Numbered from the stretch's first letter, positions 30,990 to 43,184 are shown. The stretch: 64,000 nucleotides of DNA from Chrysemys picta bellii (GCF_011386835.1 NC_088798.1:9052001-9116000); one strand, 5' to 3'. Numbers and translations are program-made. The notes: generated by a model from the letters alone, not told the origin.

Positions 30990-31960
30990 GGTGGCCCTCG
31001 GGTTTTTCTGCCCAGGGATACACAAAGAGGTATAAAATATTTGTGCCTCATGCCCCAAATGCCAGTTGTCAGGGCCCAAAGGGACGCTGAAGGCCCCCCT
31101 AGTTCCACTCCCAGCGGTGGAAGTATTCAGGTAGGCATGGATTTAGTGAGGCCCCTTGAGAAAAGTGCATTGGGGTAATGTTACATATTAGTGATACTGG
31201 ACTATTGAACACAGTACCCTGAAGCTATCCCCCTCTGCACAACGAATGCATCTACCACTGTGAGCAAGGTCATGAAGGTCTTTGGGAGGGTTGGGATACC
31301 TAAGGAAATACTGATGGAGCGGGGGTCCACTTTTTGTCCAAACTGATGCAGAAATTGTGCAAATTACTGAAGATCAAAGCCTTCAAGACCTCCGTTTACC
31401 ATCCACAGATCAATGGGCTATGAGACTGGTTTAATGAGACCCTGAAGGCTATGTCAAGGATATTCTTGGGCACAGACCCTCGATACTGGGACCGGCTACT
31501 GCCGTCACTGCTCTTCGCCATATAAGAGGTTCCCCACGCCTCTACAGAGGTCTCACCTTTTGAGCTGTTGTCTGGGAGACAGTCCAGAGGGATTCTGGGC
31601 CTCTGGGAAGCCTAGGAGGAAGAGGAACCCAGGGTCCTGAGCTCAATACCACCTGTGCTCCAGCTATGGGAACAGCTGAAAGCACTCAGGGGGCTTTGCA
31701 AAAGATAACATGGTGAAAGCCAAACAAGTCCAGGAACACATCTACAACAATGGGGAACAGTTGTGTACAACTGAATCTGGTCACAAGATGTTACTGTTAC
31801 TCCCAACATAAGAATCAAAACTATTGGCCCGGTGGCAAGGGCAGTTTGAAGTGATAAGAAAGGTACAGCCAGTCAACTATGAGATCCGTCAACTTGGAAA
31901 ATTAAGAGAGACACAGATATATCATGTCAACCTCCTAAAAGCCTGGCAGGCTTAGGAGGG
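30990..31960 (+). pseudogene. Ty3/gypsy-like integrase remnant
   Basis: Across frameshifts the plus strand gives the second half of the HHCC zinc-binding domain (ASCPKCQLSGPKGT), the catalytic-core strand DYxTQYPEAIPL near 31190, a VYHPQINGL motif with FNETLKAM near 31410, and a C-terminal GPY/F-type segment (LARWQGQFEV...VNYEIRQLG...YHVNLLKAW) ending at 31952. These domains belong to integrase at the C-terminal end of gypsy pol. Several stops and a one-base shift near 31015 show it is dead. Earlier pol sequence may extend left to about 30760. Confidence 0.85.
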
Positions 31961-32195
31961 CCTACTGATGATGCCACACTCACCAGAGCCAGAGCTGGGA
32001 CCTCAAGCTGTGATATCTCCAGACCCACATGGCATTCTGGCTGATGGAGCAAGGACAAATGCTGCAATGAATCCAGGCATTGCCCACACTGTTCTCAGCC
32101 CTCCCGCAGAAGATGCTCCTAACCCACCACTACATCGTGATGATGGCAGAGCAGAGAGTGCACAAGAGTCATCAACCCCTGCCGCAGAAGATGTG

Positions 32196-32382
32196 GGAAG
32201 GACGGCCAGCACCTCCCTCAGGCCATGCCGCTTCCTGCAGCCCGCATTGGCCTGGAGCAGCGAACTGTGGCAAGTGGGAGCTGCAATCGGCCGAAACTGT
32301 GAATGCGGCAGGTAAACAAACCGGCCCGGCCCGCCAGGGGGCGTACTCTGGCTGGCCCTGTTCCAAAGGTTGCCGATCCCTG
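32196..32382 (-). mobile_element. Truncated hAT-like MITE (right terminus kept)
   Basis: The right end caaaggttgccgatccctg matches the terminus of the complete element at 60307-60501. Shared internal text includes gcaggtaaacaaaccggccc and gcagcgaactgtggcaagtg. The left terminus is lost at about 32196. It separates two gypsy fragments. Confidence 0.75.
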
Positions 32383-32383
32383 G

Positions 32384-32880
32384 TCTATACCAATGTGTGA
32401 CAACGCCATTGAGCTTCCATGGGTTGGCAGCCACCTTTCACTGGCTGATGGACTGGGTGCTGCAGTCCCACAATCAGCATGAAGCTGCCTATATTGATGA
32501 CACAGTCATCTTTAGCTGCAACTGGGAAGAGCTCCTGCAGCATGCCACGACAGTTGTTCAGGCCCTCAAGGAGGTCTAACAAAAAATCCCGCTAAATGCC
32601 ACCTCAGGTAAGGTGGTGCCAGCTGCACCCCCAGTGCACAAGGCCAAGCACTGGCGATTGCTCAATATCATCAACCAAAAAGCAGGTCTGGCACTTGGCC
32701 GGCCATTACAGTAGGTTTCTACCTGACTTCACCTACTTTGTAGTTGCCCCACCCTTACCAACCTAGTCAAAGGCACCAGCCCTAAGGTGCATTGGATGAA
32801 GGCTTGCAACAGGGCCTTTAGGACCCTAAAGAGCTGGATAATCCAAGGACCAGTTCTCTTCCACTCTGACTTCACAAAAA
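32384..32880 (+). pseudogene. Ty3/gypsy-like reverse transcriptase remnant
   Basis: The frame at 32370-32579 contains an RT finger/palm segment: LSFHGLAATFHWLMDWVLQ followed by the catalytic box AAYIDDTVIFS. Beyond a stop, NPxKCHLG-like and LTNLVKGTSPKVHW segments carry on into the RT thumb/connection to about 32870. This gene normally precedes integrase in pol. Here it follows the integrase remnant on the same strand. Confidence 0.8.
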
Positions 32881-33090
32881 AATGCATTTTTATTTGAGTG
32901 AATGCTTCATGCATTTGAGCCTAGAAAGATATAGAATGGCTACTTCAACTTCAGATTTTTCCTCCCTGGGTCTGTGTCTGTTGGGAGTGGAGTATCGTGG
33001 GGACACAGTTTCAATAGCAACAAAATATACATTTTTTTGGAAATAATGAATAATGTCAAATTTAAAAAAAAAAAGCCAAGTATGATTATC

Positions 33091-34062
33091 TGTGGTGGGG
33101 CACATTCACCTCTTGTGAGTACCTCTTGACAGCTGGGTGTAAATATGCACTCTCTCTGCTCATGGTGCCCCGTCAGCTGTTGCCTTCATCAGGCAGGTCT
33201 TCTGTAGCTCAGCCCTCTGGCTAAGTCACACATAGTCTAAAATGGATGAACCCCTTCCGGGGTAACCAAGTTCCACCAAGGACTATCACTGTACCCTTGT
33301 TGGTATCTGCAACCCTGCCTCTGGGCTCAGTTCTCAGCCCCTTCTGGGCTAGCTTTAAGCCTGACCCTGCCCTTTATAGAGCAGTGCCCCTAAGGTTTTC
33401 TGCCTGGAGACTCTTTGCCTATAGTGGTTCTGTGGTGTCCCAGCTCTCCAGCCAGGTCATTCCTTAATTTCAGTTCCCTTCATGGGGGAAGGGAAGTCAA
33501 AGTTCAGTGAAGGGTTGGCCCGCTCCAGGGTCTCCAGTCCCATTCCTGGACCTGTTTAAATTCCCAGGCCCTTTCTAGGGCTTCTAATACAGAGTTTTAT
33601 CCCCTTCCTTGGGCTTAGACCACTTTTCTGATGGCTGGTGGGAGCACCCAGGCCTGCCCACTACTCCAGGTCCCTACCCAGGGATGCTATAGATGGCAAC
33701 CACATGCTGCTTTTCTTTAATGGTTACTGCTGCTTTCTCTGGGCTGCTTCTCACTTAGTCCCATCATAGTTTTGGGTTCTCTGTTCCCTGTCTGAGCAGC
33801 ATCTCTCCCAGGCCTCTTTACCTGTGGAGTTTAACAGACTTCCAGTTCTCCTCCCCCTTCTGGTCCTAGACAGCAACTGACCTGCTCAGACTCTGCAGCT
33901 CCTTTTAACTGAACCTGCTGAGCTCTGATAGGCGGCAGGGAAGTGGCCAATCTAGGCAGGCCTGGAGAACCCATGTTCACTGCTCTTTTTCTGAGCTGGG
34001 GTGTGGTAGGACTACACAGCCTCCAGCAGGGGGCCTCAAAGGGCCTGGTACACCCCATCACA
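33091..34062 (-). mobile_element. LTR-like element of about 970 bp
   Basis: It begins TGTGGTGGGGCAC and ends CACCCCATCACA, so the edges form a short imperfect inverted repeat typical of LTRs. On the minus strand a ctctataaaggg TATA-like motif lies at 33376-33387. No target duplication was evident (flanks ttatc and tagtc), so the edges or the orientation may be slightly off. It could be a solo LTR. Confidence 0.5.
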
Positions 34063-35620
34063 TAGTCTTACACACAAAAATGAGCAAAAATAAGCATTTT
34101 TAACTACAAAGTTTATAGAGATTGTATTATGTAATTGTTTCCCATGGTCAATTTCAGCTCATATGTCGCTTTTGAGTCTTCAACAGCAGTGACCAACACA
34201 CACATAGTAGTGCTGCTTCTATTCCGAACTAATTCTTCTCTTGCATTTATATCCAGTCTTTTAAATGCTAATTTAAAATAAACTACTTTTGCTAGATGGT
34301 GTATTGTACTGCACCCTGACAATGAACCTGTGCTATGGCCATTTTACACTAAAATTTAATCTTCACAAAATTCTTTGTTCTCACATGAAAAGCTGTTGTG
34401 GCATGAGTGTAAGTCATTTGGCAAATAAACTACATATAAAATTAACCACAAAAATATAAGGCTTAATTAAAATTGTTTAATTCAAAGTTAATTTTAATTA
34501 TGAGGTTTAACTTAACCTAGGCACATGCACTTTACAGCATGCTGGTTGTGAGTTACAAAAGAATCTTGGTATATTAAATATATTACAAGCATGCATTAGA
34601 TTGGGGAACATGGTCTAACCAGTTACCTCACAAATTGCTGGCATCTTAAAAAGTACCTAATGATTCATATTTTTTTTTAATTTTAACATTCTTGGTTATA
34701 CCTTTAAAAGCTGTTGTTCTTTCATTTATTTATTTCTGAAAGAATACAGTGGTTATTTTAATTTATTAATGTTATGATTTGTCAGTGTTACTCCCAGCAG
34801 TAATGAAATAATGAAGCTACACTCCCAGGGGGTTCTGGAGTCTTCAGTGTTACCTTTACAGCCCTTAACCACACTGATGACAGAATATACACTTCATAAT
34901 TCAGTGATGGATTTTGTGTCCTTCTGCACCTGCGACATGAAGGGGTCTCCCAGGCTGCTGCAGAGGGAGTGTTAGTACCCTTGAGACCCCAGTAGCCTCC
35001 CAGACTCATGTGATCAGGGGCCCAATATTCCAAGGTAGTTTGGGGAATAGTTTATGCTTCAAAAGAAAAAAGAACTAATACTACTAGGCAGAAAGGCTAT
35101 AGGGGATAGCTTACTGCTGGGAAGGGGAGCTACAGCTTATTTCATAAAGAAAATAGTATAAAAATAATAGGTAGCAAGCCAGGTCACTTTTTCTAGGGTA
35201 AAGGAAATCCAAAGGAGCACAGGGCGTTATGGTTTGAAGATAATTAATATTCTTTTTTTAAAAAAAGAAGTGATTAGGAATCATCAGGTTGATTATACAG
35301 TTAAATTTATAGCCCCAATCCTGCAACCTGCTACACTCTAGCACAAGCATCTGCCAATGCAAGAGAACCTGCAAGGTCAGAGCCTATGTAACCATATGGT
35401 ATCTTTACTGTTACTCTCATTCTCCTTTCCCCTTTCCTTTTTGTTGTTCATTACAGCCACTTGTATCTTATCTTTAATTAGGCCCTGAACCAGTACTGCA
35501 ATTAAATCCACACAGGCAGATCCCTGTGATTGCACATACCTCATTAAAATCAATGGTGCACCCCACACACATAAAAGGGTCCATGCATGTGGCTATGACT
35601 GCAGGGGTTGTAGGCTGACA
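34063..35620. other. AT-rich intron, no feature recognised
   Basis: Ordinary intron with short chance frames and no recognisable repeat ends. Confidence 0.5.
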
Positions 35621-35629
35621 TGGTAAACT

Positions 35630-35745
35630 CTTCAGAGAAAGGACTATCTCTACCTATTCATTTGCACAGCACCTAGCACAATGGGACTCAATCCTGATTA
35701 GGATCTCTGGGTATTACCACTCTAAAAATAACAATATTCATCATT
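35630..35745 (-). repeat. Ancient interspersed repeat, reverse copy
   Basis: The order agagaaaggactatctctac, tgcacagcacctagcacaat and tgggactcaatcctgattag is the reverse of the repeat seen at 18755-18930. Confidence 0.55.
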
Positions 35746-36560
35746 TTCTTGCATCTATTTCTGCAGACCACATTTATTTTTTTAATAAAAGGTCTAAAAT
35801 ATCAGTTAAAAATCACATTTTGCAAATAAGTTTTGGTTTGATTGTTTGGGTTTGCGTTGTTGTGATATCTTTCCTTAGGATGCGCAAACCAACTCATAAG
35901 GCCACAAATTCAATGTCCACTTTAGATATAGCAATCATCATAGAACTTCTGAAATTCATATTACCCTAATCTTTATATATTCTAATTCTTGGTACACCTT
36001 ATAATTCACACACACAAATTTATTATTTTTACAAAATATACTACTAAATACTTACCAGTTCATTATGAAACCACATAGATAATGAAGACTAAACTATAAT
36101 GGTAAAAATAAATGACATCACATTTTGTATTCATATCCTTACTTTTCCATATGAATCAGTAATTTGTCATAAGTCTCCCTCTTATTAGTGCCAATTAACA
36201 AAGTCCTATTGCAACTTTCCCCAAAAACATCTTTTATCTCTATGTGTAATTTGAATCAGGCCCAAACCTAGTAGGCTATAGAAGAACCTGTTGTGTTCTC
36301 CTTATTCTTCTGTACTCAGCTCATTCTTTGTTGGTCCCTCCCACAGCCCTGGTCACCCTGGATGACCTAGCACTGCCACTCCTGTGGTGGGGAGGTATTC
36401 CTGTTTGGCTGAATATACAGTGCATTCCTAATAATGTGTTAAAGCATAGGGGAATCTAGACTAGTCTTCCTAGACAAGAAAGTTTACATTCATCTACCAT
36501 GACAAAACACAACACACACTTTGTTTAGTATGATAGAGCCATAAGAGACCTGAGCTTAAA
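35746..36560. other. Intron, no feature recognised
   Basis: AT-rich sequence without conserved exon or repeat signature. Confidence 0.5.
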
Positions 36561-36564
36561 TGTA

Positions 36565-36785
36565 ACAAGTGTAGCTCAGTGGATAGGGTATAGAACTGGG
36601 TGTCAAGGGAAATGGGTTCTATTCACAGCTCTGCAGTGTATTCCCTGAGCAATACTCCTACACTCTTCACTTCTCTGCACCTCAGTTTTGCCAAACTTAA
36701 AAAGGAAGTGATTACATTGAACGGACTTCTCTTTGAAAAGCACTTTATGATCTACTGATGAAAATGATTAAGAGTGCTTGTATTA
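36565..36785 (+). mobile_element. MIR-type SINE with tRNA-like head
   Basis: It begins with a box-A-like tRNA segment (gtgtagctcagtggataggg) and passes through gggttctattcacagctctg, a B-box-like position, to cttctctgcacctcagtttt. The tail gatctactgatgaaaatgat resembles the one at 17225. It is the most complete MIR in the window. Confidence 0.85.
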
Positions 36786-37059
36786 TTTTTAACAATGCTA
36801 ACATTATAAAGAGATAAAGTCAGAGGTCTAGGAAAATTTATATTCACCTCGTGAGATGTGCCTAGATATCACAGTGATTGGTGCACTAGAGACAGATCAG
36901 ACAGAACCCTTTCACTGAACTTGATTGCAGCCACTCCGGATGCTCTGATTTGCATATATACTCTGACTGGTTTACATTCATCTAGGAGTCTGTCTTATTG
37001 ACCTCTGGTTCAATAACAGAAAACTTTCCCACTTTTTTTTTTTAACATTACTTTTTTAA

Positions 37060-37880
37060 AAGGCTCCAGAGGGGATCCTGGCAATTACAGGCTGGTAAGC
37101 CTAACTTCAGTACCAGGAAAATTGGTTGAAACTACAGTGAAAAGCAGAATTATCAGACACATAGATGAACACGATATGTGAGGGAAAAGTCAACACAGCT
37201 TTTGTATAGGGAAATCATGCCTCACCAATATATACAAAATGATGGGATCTAAATTAGCTATTACCACTCAAAAAGAAATTTTGGAGTAGTTCTCTGAAAA
37301 CATCTGTTCAATATGCAGCAGCAGTCAAAAAAGCTAACAGAATGTTAGGAAACATTAGGAAAGGGATCAATAATAAGACAGAAAAAATATTACTCTATAA
37401 ATCCATGGTACACCCACATCTTGAATACTGTGTGCAGTTCTGGTCGCTCCATCTCAAAAAAGATATATTGGAACTGGAAAAGATACAGAAAAGGACAACA
37501 AAATTTACCAGGGAGTATGGAACAGCTTCCATATGAGGAGAGATTAAAAAGACAGGGACTGTTCATCTTAGATAAGAAATGAGTAAGGGGGTTATGATAG
37601 AGGTTCATAAAATCATGAATGGTGTGGAGAAAGTGAATAAGGAAGAGTTATTTACTCCTTCACATAACACAAGAACCAGGGGTCACCCAATGAAATTAAT
37701 AGGCAGCAGGTTTTAAATTAAGGAAGTACTTCTTTACACAACTCAGTCAACCTGTGGAACTCATTGCCAGGGGACATCATGAAGGCCAAAAGTATAACTG
37801 GGTTCAGAAAGAATTAGATAAATTCATGGAGAATGGGGTAATCAATGGCTATTAGCCAAGATGGTCAGGGAGACATCCCC
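37060..37880 (+). mobile_element. CR1 LINE fragment with internal deletion
   Basis: The start gaggggatcctggcaattac encodes the conserved CR1 segment before the RT palm. Text then jumps by deletion at about 37220-37310 to the C-terminal part (MLGNIRKGIN, YKSMVHPHLEYC). Stops and shifts are present. The 3' part runs to agatggtcagggagacatcc and stops where a foldback MITE begins. Confidence 0.85.
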
Positions 37881-37892
37881 ATGCTCTTGGGG

Positions 37893-38021
37893 CTGGTCTA
37901 CACTACCACTTAAGTCGATGTAACTAACGTCGCTCAGGCATGTGAAAAAGACACCCCTCTGAGTAACGTAAGTTACATCGACCTAAGTGCTGTCCACACT
38001 AGCGCTATGTTGGTGGGAGAC
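37893..38021. mobile_element. Foldback MITE with ggctggtctacacta terminus
   Basis: The arms cttaagtcgatgtaactaac (37910 onward) and gttacatcgacctaag (37971-37986) pair across a short spacer, making a strong hairpin. The terminus ggctggtctacactaccact is a common one in turtles. The right terminus after gctatgttggtgggagac is incomplete, so the copy is truncated. It interrupts the end of a CR1. Confidence 0.75.
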
Positions 38022-38090
38022 ACTCAAGGTGGAGTCAAAGTCAGAAGTCAAGGCAAGGGTCAAAGCCAGAATCAGAGTGAGGAGTTAAAC

Positions 38091-39223
38091 CGGGGTTCTT
38101 TCGTGTGGCCCGCCAAGCTCCCCACGCCCCCCCCCCACCCCTCTGCCTACCCCATGGCGCCACGAGCCCTATGCTGCTCCCTGAAGCAGCTGGACTAGAT
38201 ACTGGACCCTGGACTAGATACTGGCATTGTCTGGGGCTTTTAAAAAGAAAAAAAATCCCTTTTCTTTACAGGTCTGTCCTACTGCTTTTTAGCCACTCAG
38301 GCTTAGTGTCCTTTCTAAGTACTACCGTCCCTGCAACCCCAAGTGGGGGGGGAGTAGAGGGCTATGTGCATTTGCTTCCAGGCACTGCGCCCGCAGCTCC
38401 CATCAGCTGGGAACGGGGAACCGCGGCCAATGGGAGATTTGGGGGAGGTACCTGGAGGAGCAAGAGCAGCACATGGCGCCGTTTCCCCCACCACCACCCC
38501 CCGAGGCTCCAGCTGCTTCCTGGAGCGGAGCAGGGCCAGGAGCTAGGGCAGGCCGGCAGCCAGGAAGTCCTGCCCTGGCCATGGGGTGCAGCGTTGCCAC
38601 CCCGGAGCTGCTCTAGGTAAGCGGCGCCAGGCCGGAGCCCACCCCCCAACCCCCTGTCCGGAGCCCCTGCCACACACTGCACCCCAACCCCCTGCCGCAC
38701 GCCTCACCTCTCCTGCACCCCACACCCCAACTCCCTGCCCTGAGCCCTCTGCTGCACCCTGCACCCCGACCCCCTGCCACACCCCTCACCCCTCCTGCAC
38801 CCTCACCCCAACTCCCTGCCCTGAGCCCCCTGCTGCACCCTGCACCCCGACCCCCTGCCACACCCCTCACCCCTCCTGCACCCCACACCCCAATTCCCTG
38901 CCCTGAGCCCCCTGCCGTACCCTGCACACCTCCTGCACCTCAACTCCCTGCCCTGAGCCTCCATCACACCCTGCACCCTTTCTGCCCCCCCTGGGGGCAG
39001 GGAGGGGGCAGAGTTGGGGTGAGGACTTCAGGGAAGGGGTTGGAATGGGGGCAGGGAAGGGGCGGGAAGAGGCGGGGCAGGAGCGAGGCCTCATGGAAGG
39101 GGTGGAGTGGGGGCAGGGCCGGGGGCAGCAAAGGGTGGGTGTCAATGATGCAGCCCTCGGGCCAATGCACTAGTTCTCATGTGGCCCTCGTGGTTTGAGA
39201 CCCCTTTGAGTTTGAGACCCCTG
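38091..39223. mobile_element. hAT-like element, 1133 bp, with exact 8-bp target duplication
   Basis: The sequence agttaaac occurs immediately before 38091 and again at 39224-39231. The left end reads cggggttctt and the right end is tttgagacccctg, whose reverse complement is caggggtctcaaa, so the termini are short, imperfect inverted repeats. Eight-base duplications are the mark of hAT transposition. The inside is GC-rich and includes a CT/C-rich minisatellite at 38640-38990. No transposase is encoded, and the frames here are shadows of the minisatellite. Confidence 0.85.
38640..38990. repeat. Minisatellite with units like ccctgccctgagccccctgc
   Basis: Units of about 65 bases, built from ctgcaccccacaccccaact, ccctgccctgagccc and ctgcaccctgcaccccgacc, repeat roughly four to five times with small changes. 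It lies wholly within the hAT-like element. Both strands are open in several frames because the units lack stops, which explains the long low-complexity frames. Confidence 0.8.
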
Positions 39224-39987
39224 AGTTAAACCAAGTATTAAGCTGGAGTCAGGGGTAAGGCAGAGGTGCCCTAGAGCAAGGCAGGAAAGTAGGAAACAGG
39301 AGCAGAGGAGGATCTGGAATAAGGATGACAGGAACCAGGAACAGGCAAGTCAGGGTCCAAAGTGGCAGCCAGCCAAGGATCCACCTAGTTGCTCAGACAA
39401 TTTCCTTCGTCTCCTTCTGGCTTAAGTAGTGCATACAAGCCAATCAGTGGGGCCAGATGTTTCCACAGACAAGAGCTTTTATGGGCAGAGCTTTTGGTAA
39501 GCTGGTGAGCTGCCGGGTGGTGGCTGCGGTCTGAGCACTGCCTGGGAACCCATGCATCCAGGTTCATGACCTGTGATCCATCACAAATAGTTCCAGAGGG
39601 ATGCCATGGGGATCATTAAGATGACAAGAACAAAGGAGTGGGCTTGAAGAGGTAGCTTAAGGAGGGTTCCTAGTAAACAAAGACAGAAAGCCTGTTTTGG
39701 GAGCAACACGTTAGAAGAACAGAAAGCACGAAGTTCGGAGAAGGGAGCAGTAAACCCCAAAGCATCAGGAGGACCACACAGATGGGGAGTAACAAGAAGA
39801 AAATACAGATGCAGGTGGAGACAAGATGATGTAAGGTCCAATAGATGAGGATGAGGAGCTCTAATCTGATGCAATAAGAGAAAAGAAGTCAATGGAGAGA
39901 TACAAGAAGTATGGAAGAGGACTTTGGTCAGACCTGAAGAGAAAGATGAGTTTGGCAGTGGGCATTTCAGACAGAAAGGAAGGACTG

Positions 39988-40435
39988 ACTCATAGACTCA
40001 TAGACTTTAAGGTCAGAAGGGACCATTATGATCATCTAGTCTGACCTCCCGCATGATGCGGGCCACAAAAACTGACCCACCCACTCCTGGAATAATTCTC
40101 TCCCTTGACTCAGCTGTTGAAATCCCCAAATCATGATTTAAAGACTTCAAGTCGCAGAGAATCCTCCAGCAAGCGACCCCTGCCCTATGCTGTGGAGGAA
40201 GGCGAAAAACCTCCAGGGCCTCTGCCAATCTACCCTGGAGGAAAATTCCTTCCCGACCCCAAATATGGCGATCAGCTGAACCCCGAGCATTCGGGCAAGA
40301 TTCTCTAGCCAGACCCTCCGGAAAAAGTTCTCTGTAGTAACTTTTAATATCCCATCATTGACCATTGTTACTAATTACCAGCGATGGCACGTTATTGACC
40401 TATTGACTAAAATCACTTTATCCCATCAAACTGGA
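39988..40435 (-). mobile_element. CR1 3' UTR fragment
   Basis: The start tcatagactcatagacttta followed by aggtcagaagggaccattat is the reverse of the standard CR1 3' terminus. The rest (tggaggaaggcgaaaaacct, aattccttcccgaccccaaa) is the CR1 3' untranslated region. No coding part remains. Confidence 0.85.
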
Positions 40436-42150
40436 GGTGAGAAACGGTGAAGACAGACAGGAGAACATTACAATAACCAAGGTAACATAACTAGAGTGTG
40501 GAAGAGGGTTTTGCCATGGCGCCAGCGAGGAATGAGTGAATTGTGGGGATACTTAAGCAGAAGAACCGACACTACTCAGCAAGAGAATGTGCATGGCCTA
40601 GGACTTCTCACACATATGCAAAACGAAACAAGCCCCTACATTTTCTTTTTGCTGTTAGCTTATTTATGTTTCACATGAAAACAGGTGAATGTGAACTAAA
40701 ATATACTAAATCAATAGCATGCAACATGACTATTCCATATCCTGTCTGACATGATTTTGTCTACCTAAGATTATATGCTCTTGGGGGCAAAGGAACATAT
40801 TTTGCTATAGTACATATTTGTAAATGACATATAGTTACAACACTATATAAGAGCTGCCTCATGATAATTAAATTAATAATTGTGAGGAAGGGAAACAAAG
40901 AAGGGACAGTAATGGCCTCCATATTGTCAGTCAATCATCCCAACACACAAAGCTGAATATAAATTTCTTAAGATAATCATTGAAATGCTGAAACGAAGAA
41001 AAATGAATTCCAGCTAAATTATTCTCTGGCTCTGCATCTTTTCATATTGTATTAATGGAAAAGGCTGAAGTGTTTTACACATCAGAAATCTGACATTAAA
41101 TTACAGCCTTAGCAAAAGGCTAGCAAACCATGCATTATTTACAACACAGCACCCTAACAACAATAAATATTAAAATAGAAACAACTTTAAAACAACAAAA
41201 CAAAATACACCACGCTTCTTACACAATGGAAGCCAAGTTACAGGGCATAACATATAATAGAAAGTAGATAATTCTGCTGGGTGTGATTCAAACTAGTAAT
41301 CTATCACAGATTGCTAGTATATAATAATACCCCCTTTATATATTATGGTAATTTACCTTCACATTATGTCATTTTAGTAGATTCTCAAGTTCCCTCTAGT
41401 TGTTCAGAAAGCACACAGTGATAATATATGGTTCTCAGTTTGTTTTTAGAAATACAAACACTAAATCAAAATTAGCATGGTAAAGTCTTAACCTAGAAGG
41501 CAATTAGGCCAGTAAGGGGAATCAATAAATGCAAATATGAAGAGCTATCTGTTTAACCAAAGGAATATTATGTTTCAAAGTTAACAGTTTGTATTCAAAT
41601 GAATGCTGAGCTTATCAGGAAGGATGCTAAATGATTTTTTCCTCAGAATTTGAGACTATATATTGTGTTAATCCTGAAATGGAAAACATTTGGTAGCTTT
41701 TGCAGGAGCATCTCTTCCTAAATGTATTTTTCAACAAATATTTTTTCAAAGTGATAGATTATTGTTTGTATCGTAGTGTATGATCCAAGATGATCATGCA
41801 GCAAAGGGCAGGATACAAAGGATCCTAATCTGGTTTTGATATGCATAGAGCAATAGTAGTTGAGAATTTAAAAGCAATTAGGAATAAATAATAATTGAGC
41901 TTAACTGAAATGTGAATGTTAGGAGATAGAAATGCTAGCGTACCATGGAACTTCATTCACAATGCTCTAGCAGGATATTATGTGGCAATACCTAAATTGG
42001 GCAAGGTATTATTACACAAAATTTATTAAATTAAAATTTGCCCATTTGCAAGTTCACAAAATTTCCGATTTTTTTTGAAAACTCATAGCTGGCTCGCCCA
42101 CATGTGTTTCCTAGAAGCTACATGGTTTCCCTGTTTGTAGGTAAATATTA
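40436..42150. other. AT-rich intron, no feature recognised
   Basis: About 1.7 kb of intron without element termini or exon signals that I can identify. Confidence 0.5.
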
Positions 42151-42538
42151 GTGCTGGTAAAAATTTTCCATCATAACTGTTTTTCAATGGAAACTTGGGT
42201 TTTTGACTAAACAACGTTTTTTATGAATAGTATCTGCTTTTCACAGAGAATGTTGACTTCTCATTGAAAAACCAAAAACACACAAACCTAGATGTTTTTG
42301 TCCAAAAACCAAAAAATTCAATTTGGAAATGCCAACGTGGAGCCTCTAAAGAGTTGTAGTTTGGATTCCACTTTTCCCTATGTTCCAAGGTTCCCTAGCT
42401 CAACTATACCTTCAATTTTATTTTTTGGCCAAAAGTTTAAGTGAAAACATTTTCAGGTGAAATTTTATGGTTTTCTATTTTTCACAGAAGAGTCTAAATT
42501 TTCTATGGGGGGGCAATCATTTTTCCAACTAGTCGTAG
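42150..42538. mobile_element. Probable AT-rich MITE with weak inverted ends
   Basis: The left edge ttagtgctggtaaaaatttt and the right edge in reverse complement ctacgactagttggaaaaat are similar. Inside are many aaaacattttcaggtgaaat-type phrases with self-complementary halves. It resembles a common sauropsid foldback family, but the ends are eroded. Confidence 0.4.
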
Positions 42539-42549
42539 TAAATATTTCT

Positions 42550-42670
42550 TTAACTCAGTTCTACAGATAAAGAAACCAAGGTTCAGGATAGTTGAGAAAC
42601 TTGCCCAAAGTTTCACACTATCCGCAGCAGTACTACGATTGAAACATAGGTATCCTGAACTTCAGTCCCC
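42550..42670 (-). mobile_element. MIR-type SINE fragment
   Basis: The plus strand shows the reversed MIR core: acagataaagaaaccaaggt, tgagaaacttgcccaaagtt and cctgaacttcagtcccctgc. Confidence 0.7.
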
Positions 42671-43012
42671 TGCCTGACGCACTAAAACGCACTAAAACCA
42701 CATAGTTTAAGACAATTAACCTCCCAGGGCCTGATTCTTCACTACCTTGGCACCTTATGCAGTCACCCAGACAAAATGGGTGCAGTATTACACCACTTTG
42801 CATTCACTTCATGCAGATAAAAAATGCAACCTCTGCAACCACAGAGGTGGGGGTCTTTGTCTGGACTGGCAGGAAATAAGGGGCAGTGGCTCCATTAAGT
42901 GCCCCTCTTCCCTCGGGGACTAGGGGGTTGCCAGCAGTGGAGAAGGAATCACCCAAGCAAGTGGGTGGGGCTCATGTAAACAATTGACCCCTGCACACCT
43001 TGGGGAGGTTAT

Positions 43013-43176
43013 CAGGGCCACCCAGAGGATTCAGGGGGCCTAGGGCAAAGCAATTTTGGGGGCCCCTTCCATAAAAAAAAAGTTGCAATATTATAGAATA
43101 CTATATTCTCGTGGGGGCCCCTGTGGGGCCCGGGGCAAATTGCCCTACTTCCCCCCCCCCCCCCCGGGCAGCCCTG
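43013..43176. mobile_element. hAT-like MITE, 164 bp, exact 8-bp target duplication
   Basis: gaggttat flanks it on both sides (43005-43012 and 43177-43184). The ends are cagggccacccagagg and, in reverse complement, cagggctgcccggggg. A run of about 15 C lies near the right end. It has no coding capacity. Confidence 0.9.
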
Positions 43177-43184
43177 GAGGTTAT

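Larger units (their letters stand above)
38022..39590 (+). mobile_element. LTR-like repeat interrupted by a hAT element
   Basis: The parts 38022-38090 and 39232-39590 both consist of irregular aggcaagggtcaaagccaga or tcaggggtaaggcagaggtg units and belong together once the hAT element at 38091-39223 is removed. The right edge near gtgatccatcaca (about 39588) looks like an LTR 3' end. It seems related to the repeat at 24096. Confidence 0.45.

Noticed and set aside
33091..34062. Confirmed LTR with target duplication
   Set aside because: Flanks ttatc and tagtc do not match, so I kept only an LTR-like call.
38640..38990. CRISPR-like array
   Set aside because: Repeats are contiguous minisatellite units without unique spacers, in a vertebrate genome.
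38105..39170. Cluster of 60-171 codon frames on both strands
   Set aside because: Produced by the stop-poor C-rich minisatellite inside a hAT-like element.
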